From Fulvivirga sp. M361 (lineage in GTDB: Bacteria > Bacteroidota > Bacteroidia > Cytophagales > Cyclobacteriaceae), in the NCBI RefSeq assembly GCF_007097395.1, contig NZ_VKDC01000032.1, positions 1 through 64,000 of the forward strand: DNA of 64,000 nt, given 5' to 3'. Positions within the stretch are counted from its first letter, which is position 1, and each line of letters opens with the position of its first letter. Below, piece by piece: positions 18,901 to 27,840 of this stretch. The notes under the pieces were generated by a model. That model searched no databases and was not told the origin of the DNA. It was given only the letters and a program-made list of their open reading frames with translations. The position numbers were made by a program, and so were the translations under genes.

Positions 18901-20071
18901 ATTTACTGAGGCAGGAGGCCACATCAGTTTGTCCTTTAAAGCCGAAAAAGGTACTACCCATGATAAGGTACGTTTGGAAGTTACCGATACGGGTTGCGGT
19001 ATGTCTCAGGAACATTTGAATAGGATCTTTGAACGTTTTTATAAGCAAAGCAACGACGGTACGGGCGTAGGGATAGGATTATCACTTACCAAATCCATTG
19101 TGGAGCTGTTAGAAGGTACCATTGAAGCCAGAAGTGAAGTGGGAAAGGGAACTACTTTCTATCTTGCCATACCTTTTGAAAGGTCCGAAAAAGAACTTAT
19201 ATCAGAACACGCAGGGGATTTTGAAAAACCACTGCCACTGGAATACGAACTACTTACTCTCCCTAAATATGAAAACCCGGAAGAAGATGGAGTTAAGACG
19301 GATGAAACTTTGCTGGTAGTAGAAGACAACCGCGAGCTACGCACCTACCTTACCAACAATCTTAAGAAACGATATAGAATGATCAGCGCTGCTGATGGAG
19401 CGGAAGGGTTAAACAAGGCCCGAAAGCAGAACCCGTCATTGATCATAAGTGATATAATGATGCCTGAGATGGATGGGATAACATTATGTGAAACCATAAA
19501 AAAAGATGAGCATCTTTGCCACATTCCTGTCCTTCTCCTGACAGCAAAGTCCTCACATGTGGACCGCCTGGAAGGGCTTGATATCGGGGCCGATGATTAC
19601 ATTGCAAAACCCTTTATTATGAAAGAGGTCGAAGCCAGGGTTAAAAATATTATAAATAACAGGAATCTGCTTAGAAAAAAGTATCAATCTAATTCTTACC
19701 TGCCTGATATCGGAGAGATCACTTTTAATAGTTACGATGAAAAACTACTTAAACGTATTGTTGAAGTGGTGGAAAATAATCTTGGTGAGCCCAACCTTAC
19801 GGTAGAGTACCTGGCCAGGGAGGTAGGTCTGAGCCGTGTCCAGCTTTTTCGAAAGCTAAAGAACTGGACGGGATTGTCACCTGCCGGTTTTATAAGAGAT
19901 TTTCGTATGAAAAGAGCGGCACAATTGCTATCGTCCAAAGAGGTGAAAGTAGCAGAAGTTGCCTATGAAGTTGGATTCCAGGATGTACAATACTTTAGCA
20001 AATCCTTCAAAAAGATCTATGGCATAGGCCCTAAGGAATATACGGCCGTAAATATGGTCACGGAAAATTGA
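15959..20071 (+). CDS. Hybrid two-component system sensor/regulator (HTCS)
   Basis: A 1370-residue one-protein two-component regulator of the inner membrane. Order: signal peptide (LAQ near residue 20), a periplasmic two-propeller sensor of repeated 'LWxGT..GL' blades (about 30-690), a Y_Y_Y domain (about 725-790) and one membrane helix (about 802-824). Then come HisKA with His861 in VSHEFRTP, HATPase (GTGVGIGLSL), a receiver with phospho-acceptor Asp1165 in ISDIMMPEMDG, and an AraC-type HTH at the C-terminus (GLSRVQLFRKLK). It senses a ligand, usually a glycan fragment, and acts as its own transcription factor. Likely targets are the divergent GH2 gene and, by the shared upstream module, the TonB receptor cluster. 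No SusC/SusD pair lies adjacent, which is unusual for an HTCS. Confidence 0.94.
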   Translation: MRFLAVAFFFLFFGFQALAQISLVERNLYFDHLSIKDGLSQATVLCSWQDQRGFMWFGTRDGLNRYDGYSFEVFKNTIDNDNSIAGNIIYDINEDKEGNLWMVTDHGLSKFTNATSSFENYHLSGEDYVSNDFQKLLIDSNGDLWIGGRSGLFLFETDTKLFSPSYAGSGDENVLLKRPVYALSEGVRKKRRLIWVGTSRNGIYAIDPITRQINATQPTESLPKARVQDIVVQQDCIWIATYGDGLYIVDNQLNMIDHFHSESSYIEKQISHNNIRSIATDDHNNLWVGTFDGLDIFIDQHKRLRRIKYKEGDATGLSHGSIRSIIKDDKGTMWLGTYFGGVNIFDFDNQRFHHFYHKPGEDGSLSYNVVGAFSEDAQGNLMIGTERGGLNIYDKHNRNHQVFDTAPGSRNALSGNIIKSLYTDSSQSVWVGVFKGGLNRIGLKNGKVKKYPLTMDGDYVDLQKAIVNVIVPGDPGLLWLGTDRFGGLHCFDTKSEKYVDYAGSGIVREVLKSNPVKDIHIDGSGQLWLASRGAGVIRLSPETGEFIQFKEQDQEPLTEANHVYIDKAGMVWVSTQGQGLVRLDPETFELEHFYSKNGLPNDIILGVLEDSSGQLWVFASNGLALLNAADTTFKGYTYSSGFPLEEMNEGAFYKTSSGEFVVGGSNGYVRFEPSELVNNTFVPPVVFTHFKISNKEVLPGDKHRILDKNIQQTRHITLNHSQNVVTFEFAALSFLRPENNHYAYFLEGFDQEWSYVGNKRSITFTNLPEGDYVLKVKGSNNDGIWNETPSAIRISVLPPPWKTWWAFVLYGLLFVTGILLIRYNALKGIRLKHDLRVEQFEKEKWKEVHKLKLLYFTDVSHEFRTPLTLITSPLEEIMDSGKPGKWLKKRLKIMHFNAKRLQHLIDQILEIRELETGHAKLKLSPVRLDAVLGKVVDSFKVMADKKKIKLSYNHDRVPYAYLLDTDKLEKVFFNLLSNSFKFTEAGGHISLSFKAEKGTTHDKVRLEVTDTGCGMSQEHLNRIFERFYKQSNDGTGVGIGLSLTKSIVELLEGTIEARSEVGKGTTFYLAIPFERSEKELISEHAGDFEKPLPLEYELLTLPKYENPEEDGVKTDETLLVVEDNRELRTYLTNNLKKRYRMISAADGAEGLNKARKQNPSLIISDIMMPEMDGITLCETIKKDEHLCHIPVLLLTAKSSHVDRLEGLDIGADDYIAKPFIMKEVEARVKNIINNRNLLRKKYQSNSYLPDIGEITFNSYDEKLLKRIVEVVENNLGEPNLTVEYLAREVGLSRVQLFRKLKNWTGLSPAGFIRDFRMKRAAQLLSSKEVKVAEVAYEVGFQDVQYFSKSFKKIYGIGPKEYTAVNMVTEN

Positions 20072-20128
20072 TTCAGTATTATTGAATGAGTAAAGCTTCA
20101 CCCGAGTCCGTTTGACGCACTTTTTAGA

Positions 20129-20590
20129 TTATTGGTCTTTCACTGCTTTCCACTCAAGTTTTTTCAATAACCCTTCCAACTCTTTCTCCAGACGCTTGAG
20201 CGTAGCAGGCGCCCCATAATAATCCATTATCTTTTTGCTCTGCGAACCATTATTAAAATAGATATAGGTGGTGCTGAGATCAGAAACATCTTTATCGTAC
20301 CGGTCCTTTAACTCGAAAAAACCTATTTTCTCAAACTCCTGTCTGAAATATGTCAACTCCAATTCATTTAACCTGGACGTATATAAGCCGATAAGGTCGA
20401 CATTCGCCTCTCCGTGTAACTCCACCCGGCCATCTTTAAATACTTTTAACTCGTAGGTAGGGCAATAGCCATAGCAAGCTGTTTTTTGTTGCGAAAACAG
20501 AACGGTGCTGTCAGTCTTTTGTGCCATTATTATGCCTGCAAAACATAAAAAAAAGCCATGAAACAAAAACCAAAATTTTGAATTAAACAT
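20129..20590 (-). CDS. Secreted DUF6438-family protein
   Basis: A 153-residue exported protein with a signal peptide ending at IIMAQ. The body carries the ACYGYCPTYEL signature, a pair of cysteines, and a 'KVFKDGRVELHG' strand pair, which I recognise as the DUF6438 family. Its function is unknown. It is convergent with the HTCS gene (57 bases between ends) and upstream of nothing on its own strand, so context gives no role. A lipid-modified form is unlikely because the signal lacks a lipobox. Confidence 0.75.
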   Translation of the reverse strand: MFNSKFWFLFHGFFLCFAGIIMAQKTDSTVLFSQQKTACYGYCPTYELKVFKDGRVELHGEANVDLIGLYTSRLNELELTYFRQEFEKIGFFELKDRYDKDVSDLSTTYIYFNNGSQSKKIMDYYGAPATLKRLEKELEGLLKKLEWKAVKDQ

Positions 20591-20826
20591 CTTCTGCCAA
20601 GGATACCCAATTTTTCCGGAAAGGCAATATCAGCCTTCTTTATTGTTTCCAACGAAATCACCACTTACATGTTTTAATACCATGACCGGAAATTTATCAA
20701 GCACGCTGATCATACGGGTTAAACCGTCAATCAGAAAAACCATTTTCTGGTCTGATTTTTTTTGTGTTAACGTCTTCTTTTGGTTAGATTCGGAGGTTTA
20801 TTATTTTAACCTAAATCAAACTTATT

Positions 20827-23800
20827 GTGAAATTTTACAAATCGATTAACCATCGTTTTCGACGTGGTGTTCGTGGCAGATATTTGATGCTTTGGACAGC
20901 CGCTTTCGCACTAACGATGTTTACCTCATTGAGTACATTTGCTCAGAAATCTCCAAATGTTTTAGAACCTGTTTGGAAGCAATTACCCATGACGTATGAT
21001 ACTTGCTACGTTTCAGGGGTTAACGTGGGGTTGGTCATTCCACCCAAAGATGCTTTTTTCGCTGAAGTAGGCGCCAATGGCGGTGTTATGACGGCAGCAC
21101 AACAGGCTTATTTCGAAACGTTACGTACGGCGCGGATTGAAATCAACTTCATTGAAGGTTTTGATGAATTTCCACAGGCAGCAGTAGCTATGCGGTTTGC
21201 TGCTGACATCTGGGAGACGGAACTGGTGTCGGATGTACCCATACGTATTGACGCAAGATTCGGTACACTTGAGCCAGGAGTATTGGCTTCAGCCGGATCA
21301 ATCAATTTTACCAACATTCCGAATGGTGTGGCAGGTACTAACTATGTGAGTTCACTGGCTGATGCGGTGGCAGGTTTTGACCTGGCGCCGGGCCTTGCTG
21401 ATATGAGCATCACCATTGGTAACTTACCGTTTAATTTTGCTACTGACGGTGTACCTGTAGATGGGCTTACGGATTTTGTGTCTGTAGCGCTTCATGAAAT
21501 AGGTCACGGACTGGGTTTCTCAGGAACAGGAAGAGAAGCAGGTGTAGGCTTATCCGGCGGATCCGTAGTTAGACTTTATGATATTTTCGTGGAATTAGGC
21601 GATGGGACTCCAATTCTTGACCTGGGTTTCGGTACTCCTGCACAGCAGGCGGCTATCATCAGCGATGACCTGTTTATTAATTCACCAAGCGTTTTAGCCG
21701 CAAATGGCGGCGTGCGCGGTAAAATATTCGCACCTACGACATTTAATGGCGGATCAACGTATTCACACTGGGATGAAGCCACTTTCCCTGCTGGTGACCC
21801 TAATTCATTAATGAGTCCGCAAATAGGAACAGCGGAAGTTATCCAGGATGTGGGGGCGATCACAAGAGGTTTGTTCCAGGACATAGGATGGACCTTAGCA
21901 GGCAATAGAACTACTGTCCCGTTCGATCTGCGTGTAACTGAGGTCAATGTTATGAACAGCCCTACTCTGGGTGCTGCGGAAACCATCGGGGTAACGGTAG
22001 GGAATTTTGGTTCTGACGACCTGACCAGTTTTGATGTATCCTACCAAATTGATGGTGGTGCGGTAGTCACGGAAACTTTTACTATTGACCTTCCGGCAAA
22101 TACAGAAACTAAAATTGAATTTGTGACTACGGCAGATCTTTCCATTGACGGCAATACCTATGAAATAAGTGCTTTTGCAGGAGCAATTCCTGTTGCTCCT
22201 GAAGCTGTAGTGACTATCTCTGTCACCAACTTGCTGATGGTAAACAGTTTCCCTTACCAGGAAAGCTTTGAGACTACTGCAGGTGGCTGGATTACTGATG
22301 GTACTTTCGGTTTTACGAGCTGGGAATTGGGAACCCCCGCCAACACTATTATTAATGGCGCCTCTGAAGGCAGTCAGGCATGGGCAACCAACTTGGATGG
22401 GAACTACTTTGACAACGAGAACTCGTTCGTACTGGCCCCTTGTTTTGATTTCAGTGCGTTTGACATAGACCCAATTTTTTCTTTTGATATATTTTACAAT
22501 ACAGAGGCAGTCTTTGATGGAGCTTCTTTGCAATATTCTGTAGATGGAGGAGATAGCTGGGTAAATGTAGGTGTACTGGGAGATCCGGATAACTGGTATA
22601 ATGGAAATATCAATGTATCGTCCGGGGGTTCGACCGGTGCGTTGGACTTTACCGGTGCTAACGGTGATGCGTGGAACGGTAGTAGTGAAGGTTACGTACG
22701 TGCGGTGCACCAGCTCAACGGACTGGGAGGTAACCCTGATGTTATGCTGAGAGTGGCCTTTGGAGCTGACGGCGCATCGAATGATGAAGGGTTAGCCTTT
22801 GACAACGTTTCCATTGTTTTTCCTGATACTGATTTGCAGCTGGCTTCCATTGATTCACCGACCACCGGTGGCGGACTTGGCTCAGCGGAAATCGTAACAG
22901 TGACTATCCGCAATAATGGTTTGCTTGATGCTTCTGGATTTGACATCTCTTATCAGTTGGACGGTGGAACAGCGGTAACGGAATCATTTGGTGGTACCAT
23001 CAGTAGTGGCACCACTACGGAGTTCACGTTCAGCACACCGGTCGATCTTTCCACTGTCGGTAGCACGTTTTCTTTGACGGCTACTGTTTCTGCTACCGGT
23101 GATGAAAACACCAGTAATAACGTGGCTACACGCTCTATCACCAACTTCCCCCTTGTAGCTACTTTTCCATATCAGGAAGGTTTTGAAGAAGGTGCCGGAG
23201 GCTGGTCCATTGGTGGGCTTAACTCCTCATGGCAGTTAGGTACACCGGCAGCAGCTGTTATTAACAGGGCATCTGAAGGTGAGCAGGCATTTGTAACAAA
23301 TCTAACAGGGAGTCATAACCTTAGTGAGGGCTCTTTCGTCCTTAGCCCGGTGTTTGACCTGACAGACGTTCCCGACCCGGTAATACAATTAGACGTATGG
23401 TGGGAATTTGGTTTTCTCTCAGGGTTTCCGTTCAACGGCGCCATCGTACAGGCTTCCACTGACCTGGGTGAAACCTGGCAAACCATAGGTAGGAACGGTG
23501 ATCCTGACAACTGGTATCAATCCAATGTAGATCGTACTAACTTTACCATCAACCCTACTAACCCGTTGGCCTTTTTTGGCAGTGACGGGGATGCCTGGTC
23601 CGGAAACAGCGGTACCGGCACAGCGCCCGGCGATTGGGTCACCGCTACACACCCATTGGAAGGTATAGGTGGTGAGTCATCTGTTATTATAAGGGTAGTT
23701 GTCGGTACACTTCAGTTTGGAGTACTACAAAATGAAGGAATAGGTTTTGATAACGTCAATATACTTGATGCATCAGGACTGCCCGCAATTGCTTGTGCGG

Positions 23801-26154
23801 AGGACATTACGGTAAACAATACTCCCGGTACCTGTGAAGCTAACGTGACCGTTACCCCGCCTTCCATATTGAATGCCACGGAAAATACCATTGTTTTAAA
23901 CAGTGTGAATGGTGAAGGAAACCCCAGTGGCGTGTTTCCTGTAGGAACGACTTCCATTACCTGGACATTGCAAGAAGGTGGCCCCAATGGTTTTGTGAAG
24001 ACTTGTATTCAAAAAGTTACCGTACTTGATAATGAAGCGCCAACATTGGCCAATTCCGGAGAGATCATCATTGCAGTAGATCAGGGAGTGACGGAAACTG
24101 TAGTGGATTATGAACTACCTGTTGGTATAGATAACTGTGGTTTCGGAAACCTGATTACACAATCTACCAACCAGGAATTAAGCGGTGGACCTGTAAGATG
24201 CCCATCAGGAGACAATAGTTATCTGCGTGTATTTGATCTGCAGAATGATTTTGAAGTAGTGGGTGACCTGCTTGTCAATAGCGTTGATATCGGAATTGCA
24301 GGAAGCGATGGTGTTTCGCCGGGGTTTGTTAATCTCTACACGTTAAACGGAGACCTATCCTTTGCCAATATGCAGTTGTTGTCCAGTACTGAATTGACTA
24401 TACCATCTAACACCTCATTTGAGTTGGTGAATATACCGGTAGGTACGTATGTGCCTGCAGGTTCTGTCCTGGTATTGGAGTTGTTTACACCCGCCTTTAA
24501 TGGCGCTGTAAGCGGTATTGCTCCCGCCTCTAATACAGGTCCTGCTACAGGTCCAAGCTTCCTGGCAGCTTCGGTTTGTGGAGCGCCTGATCCTGCCGAT
24601 CTGACATCTTTTGGTTTTGCCAATCAGTGGGTAATGAACATCCATGGAACTGACAGGGGACTTACCGAGTTACCTGCCACACTTACAGCCGGATTGGGAT
24701 CAGGTAGTTTGTTCCCGCTGGGTACTACTACGGAAACGTACGTATCTACCGATGGAGCCGGTAATAGTGCTACTACTTCCTTCAATGTGACGGTATCCGA
24801 TGATCTTGGAGTAACAGGTTTTGATCTGATCGATGCAGTTACGGATGATTTCTTATCTGTTTTGACCGATGGCACAGTGATAGATCTGGCTACAGTATCA
24901 CAGATCAGCGTAGTAGCGGATGTAAACAGAGATATGGTAGGTAGTGTGCTATTTGAAGTAAATGGAAAGAGCAGAACGGAAAACTTCTTCCCATATGCAG
25001 CGGCAGGAGAAAGCGGTGGCAACTTCAAACCGGTGGATATAGTAGAAGGTATAAATACGATCACCGCCACACCATTTACCAAGAAAAATGGTGGAGGGAC
25101 ACAAGGTATTTCCAGAACAGTCACATTTGAAGTCATCAATACTACTCAGGCTATTGCTTTCAATTTGATAGATGATAAGGAAGACGTTATTGTAAGGCAA
25201 TTAAATGATACGGATTCCATTGATGTAGCTGTTCTTCCTACTTTTGACATTTCTGCTGATTTCAATAGCACCAACATTGGCAGTGTAATATTTGAGCTGG
25301 ATGGAGAAAAAGTTCAAACGGAGAACAGGGCCCCTTATTCCGCAGGAGGTTCACCGGGAGGTAATTTCCGTAATTTCAGGGAAGTACAGCCAGGAGTGAA
25401 TACACTGACAGCTACAGCCTATACGTCAAGAAACGGAAACGGCATAGCTGGTGTGCCTGTAAGTGTTACATTCAATCTTATGAACCTGGCCACCATCACA
25501 GAACTCAGGTTGATCAATGTCACTACCAATGAGATAGTAGGAGAGGTGGTTGATGGCACGGTGATAGACCGCTCTGTTCTACCCAAATTTACTATTGAAG
25601 CTATAGTAAGTACCGAGTATGTGGGAAGTGTCTATTTTGAACTAGACGGACGTCTTGTGCAAAGGGAAAATAGCGCGCCTTATGCAGCTGCCGGAGATGG
25701 TGGCAGAGGCTTCAAAAACTTTGGAGATGTGACCCCTGGTACCAATACACTTACAGTTACTCCATATCAGTTAGCTGGAGGCAGAGGTATACCGGGTATT
25801 GCTAAAACGGTCACTTTTGAAGTGCTGGACGGGGTATCTAATGCAAGAAAAGCTGATGCGAGTGCCGCGTCCGATACGAATGGACTATCAGAAGAAAAAT
25901 TCGGAAAGCTAGTGGCCTATCCTAACCCAACCGATGGTTTGGTAACCATTACCGGTATCCGGTTCAAAGAGGATGCTACGTTGGTGCGCATAACGGATAT
26001 GTTAGGAAACATCGTATTTGAGAATGAAATGCAGGCCGGTCCTTCAGGTATTCAGTTGGATGTTGCTAAAATGGGTCTGAATGCGGGAATGTACTTCGTA
26101 TTGGTTGAAACAGTGGAAGATGGTATTGCCGTTGTCCGACTGATGAAAGAATAA
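20827..26154 (+). CDS. T9SS-secreted leishmanolysin-like metallopeptidase, multidomain
   Basis: A 1775-residue giant exoprotein. It opens with a signal peptide (end near STFAQ). The peptidase domain has zinc motif HEIGH (His223, Glu224, His227) and, about 90 residues later, SHWDE (His314) followed by a LMSP Met-turn. The HExxH...H...M spacing resembles leishmanolysin (M8) rather than matrixins, whose HExxHxxGxxH third ligand is absent here. Two CARDB-like plus MAM-like pairs follow (about 365-980), then two HYR-type regions (about 980-1325), three repeats of roughly 114 residues (1328, 1443, 1557) and a C-terminal type IX sorting domain (VAYPNPTDGLV to the end). The call starts at GTG 20827; ATG 20887 gives a more compact signal peptide. 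Proteolysis of an external protein is inferred. Confidence 0.85.
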   Translation: MKFYKSINHRFRRGVRGRYLMLWTAAFALTMFTSLSTFAQKSPNVLEPVWKQLPMTYDTCYVSGVNVGLVIPPKDAFFAEVGANGGVMTAAQQAYFETLRTARIEINFIEGFDEFPQAAVAMRFAADIWETELVSDVPIRIDARFGTLEPGVLASAGSINFTNIPNGVAGTNYVSSLADAVAGFDLAPGLADMSITIGNLPFNFATDGVPVDGLTDFVSVALHEIGHGLGFSGTGREAGVGLSGGSVVRLYDIFVELGDGTPILDLGFGTPAQQAAIISDDLFINSPSVLAANGGVRGKIFAPTTFNGGSTYSHWDEATFPAGDPNSLMSPQIGTAEVIQDVGAITRGLFQDIGWTLAGNRTTVPFDLRVTEVNVMNSPTLGAAETIGVTVGNFGSDDLTSFDVSYQIDGGAVVTETFTIDLPANTETKIEFVTTADLSIDGNTYEISAFAGAIPVAPEAVVTISVTNLLMVNSFPYQESFETTAGGWITDGTFGFTSWELGTPANTIINGASEGSQAWATNLDGNYFDNENSFVLAPCFDFSAFDIDPIFSFDIFYNTEAVFDGASLQYSVDGGDSWVNVGVLGDPDNWYNGNINVSSGGSTGALDFTGANGDAWNGSSEGYVRAVHQLNGLGGNPDVMLRVAFGADGASNDEGLAFDNVSIVFPDTDLQLASIDSPTTGGGLGSAEIVTVTIRNNGLLDASGFDISYQLDGGTAVTESFGGTISSGTTTEFTFSTPVDLSTVGSTFSLTATVSATGDENTSNNVATRSITNFPLVATFPYQEGFEEGAGGWSIGGLNSSWQLGTPAAAVINRASEGEQAFVTNLTGSHNLSEGSFVLSPVFDLTDVPDPVIQLDVWWEFGFLSGFPFNGAIVQASTDLGETWQTIGRNGDPDNWYQSNVDRTNFTINPTNPLAFFGSDGDAWSGNSGTGTAPGDWVTATHPLEGIGGESSVIIRVVVGTLQFGVLQNEGIGFDNVNILDASGLPAIACAEDITVNNTPGTCEANVTVTPPSILNATENTIVLNSVNGEGNPSGVFPVGTTSITWTLQEGGPNGFVKTCIQKVTVLDNEAPTLANSGEIIIAVDQGVTETVVDYELPVGIDNCGFGNLITQSTNQELSGGPVRCPSGDNSYLRVFDLQNDFEVVGDLLVNSVDIGIAGSDGVSPGFVNLYTLNGDLSFANMQLLSSTELTIPSNTSFELVNIPVGTYVPAGSVLVLELFTPAFNGAVSGIAPASNTGPATGPSFLAASVCGAPDPADLTSFGFANQWVMNIHGTDRGLTELPATLTAGLGSGSLFPLGTTTETYVSTDGAGNSATTSFNVTVSDDLGVTGFDLIDAVTDDFLSVLTDGTVIDLATVSQISVVADVNRDMVGSVLFEVNGKSRTENFFPYAAAGESGGNFKPVDIVEGINTITATPFTKKNGGGTQGISRTVTFEVINTTQAIAFNLIDDKEDVIVRQLNDTDSIDVAVLPTFDISADFNSTNIGSVIFELDGEKVQTENRAPYSAGGSPGGNFRNFREVQPGVNTLTATAYTSRNGNGIAGVPVSVTFNLMNLATITELRLINVTTNEIVGEVVDGTVIDRSVLPKFTIEAIVSTEYVGSVYFELDGRLVQRENSAPYAAAGDGGRGFKNFGDVTPGTNTLTVTPYQLAGGRGIPGIAKTVTFEVLDGVSNARKADASAASDTNGLSEEKFGKLVAYPNPTDGLVTITGIRFKEDATLVRITDMLGNIVFENEMQAGPSGIQLDVAKMGLNAGMYFVLVETVEDGIAVVRLMKE

Positions 26155-26246
26155 GGATTCGATGATCTGATTAATCGGAAAGGGATCAGGTAAAACCTGA
26201 CTTGTTCCTGTATTTCCGTTTAGAGTAGGATCAGAGATATGTTTAG

Positions 26247-26284
26247 AAAAGGGATTATTCCGATTTTCGGAATAATCCCTTTTT
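26247..26284. terminator. Strong bidirectional terminator
   Basis: A perfect 17-bp stem AAAAGGGATTATTCCGA / TCGGAATAATCCCTTTT with a 3-base TTT loop, A-rich on one side and T-rich on the other. It lies after the peptidase gene and serves that plus-strand transcript; the minus-strand floA transcript ends further right. The rest of the 26155-26513 gap holds no gene or repeat that I can see. Confidence 0.88.
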
Positions 26285-26513
26285 ATTTTGCACATGAGTA
26301 TAGAATAATTGAACTCAATCATTTCATTGCTGTTGAAAATCTTTTGTATTCATTGGGTAGGAAAGATGTGGTAATCCTACGGCCCTGAGACAAACTGATT
26401 ACATTCTAATGGTGTTGCCAGCAGAAAAAACTGCTACAATCGTAATCTCCTTGCCAATAATAATTGTTCAATATTCTATTCTTTTATCAGGAAGTAAATA
26501 ACAAAGTGTCATC

Positions 26514-27410
26514 TTATCTCCTTCTTATCAATTGACCCTTTTGGAATGCTTCTGCCATAGCCTTAGGTATTTCTGATTCGGCGATAATCACCTGTGCTTG
26601 GGCATTTTGAATTTTTGCCAGCATTTCTTGCTCCAGAGCTACTGCCATAGCCCGGCGCTCTTCAGCTTTTGCATTGGCTATTTTCAGGTCTGCCACTGCC
26701 TGGTCAATTTGAAGGATTGCACCTATGTTTTCTCCAATATTTATATCTGCTATATCAATAGATAATATTTCAAAAGCGGTGCTTGCATCCAGTCCTTTTT
26801 CTAATACATGCTTAGATATCTCTTCGGGCTTTTCCAACACACTCAGGTAGTTTGTGGCTGTGCCAATTCGCGAAATTATTCCCTGACCTACTCTGGCCTT
26901 TATCGTCTCTTCTCCGGCTCCACCTACAAGTTGTGCAATATTTGTTCTCACCGTAACCCGTGCTTCTGCAATGAGTTGTATTCCATCCAGCGAAACCCCG
27001 GTAATGGCCGGTACTACGATCATATAAGGTGTTACGGATATTTGAACGGCCTCTAATACATTTCTACCTGCCAGGTCAATCGCTGTTGCTTGCTTAAATG
27101 ACATAGGCAGGTTGGCCTTAGCGGCTACGATCAGCGCTTTTATAACATTCTGAACATTGCCATGTGCCAGGTAATGTGTTTCAAGAAGTCCTGAGTTGAC
27201 GTCTTCAATGCCTGCCTTTATTGCTAAGATCAGAGACCTTACAATGAGGCCGGGAGGCACTTTTCTGAATCGCATGAACACAAGATCTATCAAGTTTACC
27301 CGAACTCCGGAGAAAACGGCCATTATCCATAAATTGACTGGGAATATGAAGAGAATAAGCCATAGGCCGGCCAAAACCGATCCAATAGTGATCAATGTTG
27401 ATATTTGCAT
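26514..27410 (-). CDS. floA: Flotillin-like membrane scaffold protein FloA
   Basis: A 298-residue membrane protein of the FloA (UPF0365/YqfA) family, which forms functional membrane microdomains. An N-terminal hydrophobic hairpin (about residues 5-30) anchors it. It is followed by the family's '[18 protein letters not shown]' region, a SPFH-like domain ('[20 protein letters not shown]') and a C-terminal helical stretch rich in A, E and K ('[12 protein letters not shown]'). Length is slightly under the 320-330 typical of the family. It stands alone on its strand; no NfeD partner is adjacent. Its promoter lies in the gap that also contains a decayed LolA-like fragment. Confidence 0.92.
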   Translation of the reverse strand: MQISTLITIGSVLAGLWLILFIFPVNLWIMAVFSGVRVNLIDLVFMRFRKVPPGLIVRSLILAIKAGIEDVNSGLLETHYLAHGNVQNVIKALIVAAKANLPMSFKQATAIDLAGRNVLEAVQISVTPYMIVVPAITGVSLDGIQLIAEARVTVRTNIAQLVGGAGEETIKARVGQGIISRIGTATNYLSVLEKPEEISKHVLEKGLDASTAFEILSIDIADINIGENIGAILQIDQAVADLKIANAKAEERRAMAVALEQEMLAKIQNAQAQVIIAESEIPKAMAEAFQKGQLIRRR

Positions 27411-27547
27411 AGTTAACGGATCGATTGGGTATGTAAAGTGGGAATGTACTGCTATTTATCGGGTTTTTGATGAATAGTCGTTCTTATATGTTAAGTTTTG
27501 ATAGAGAATGAGCCGATGAAAGGTATCTCATGGAAGGGACTGATAGG

Positions 27548-27652
27548 GATGTCCTAAAAGAAGATAAGGGTACAAATTTTAAAGTAACAAAAATTAAGAT
27601 CAACCCAGCGATCCCAGACCACATTTGCAAAAAAGGTAGTTTGAAGAGGTGA
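27548..27652 (+). pseudogene. Remnant of the 3' end of a LolA-like gene
   Basis: Translating from 27548 gives about 34 residues ending in TGA that match the last part of the LolA-like protein encoded at 34074-34805. KGTNFKVTKIKINPAIPDHI here corresponds to KGTDFRVTKIEINPVIPDHI there. The similarity also holds at the DNA level, and weaker similarity reaches upstream to about 27512 but out of frame. There is no start codon and no upstream domain. It is the fossil of a second copy of that gene, perhaps left from a duplicated or moved transport operon. Confidence 0.8.
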
Positions 27653-27840
27653 AAATGTATTCTTTAGAAGTCTATAACCAAGTCTTTCATTAGTCTACCG
27701 GCTTTTACCTCATTGACTGGCTTCCTGCATCTGTCACACTCTATGCTCCAGGCTCTTCCCGCGCTGCTCTTACTCGGGAGATCAAAATGAATTTTCAGAG
27801 AAGTCCTAATCAGGAAGAAATACCTTTTCGTATCATCAGG
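27653..27840 (-). other. Open stretch directly behind the esterase stop, unassigned
   Basis: Reading on past the stop codon of the esterase gene in its own frame gives about 57 codons without a stop. They contain a CDRC pair and end in 'MKDLVIDF'. No start codon is placed for it and I recognise no family. It may be a decayed fragment or chance. Confidence 0.2.

Noticed and set aside
21895-22710. 271-residue open frame opposite the giant peptidase
   Set aside because: Shadow of a repetitive low-complexity coding region; no signal, domain or promoter.
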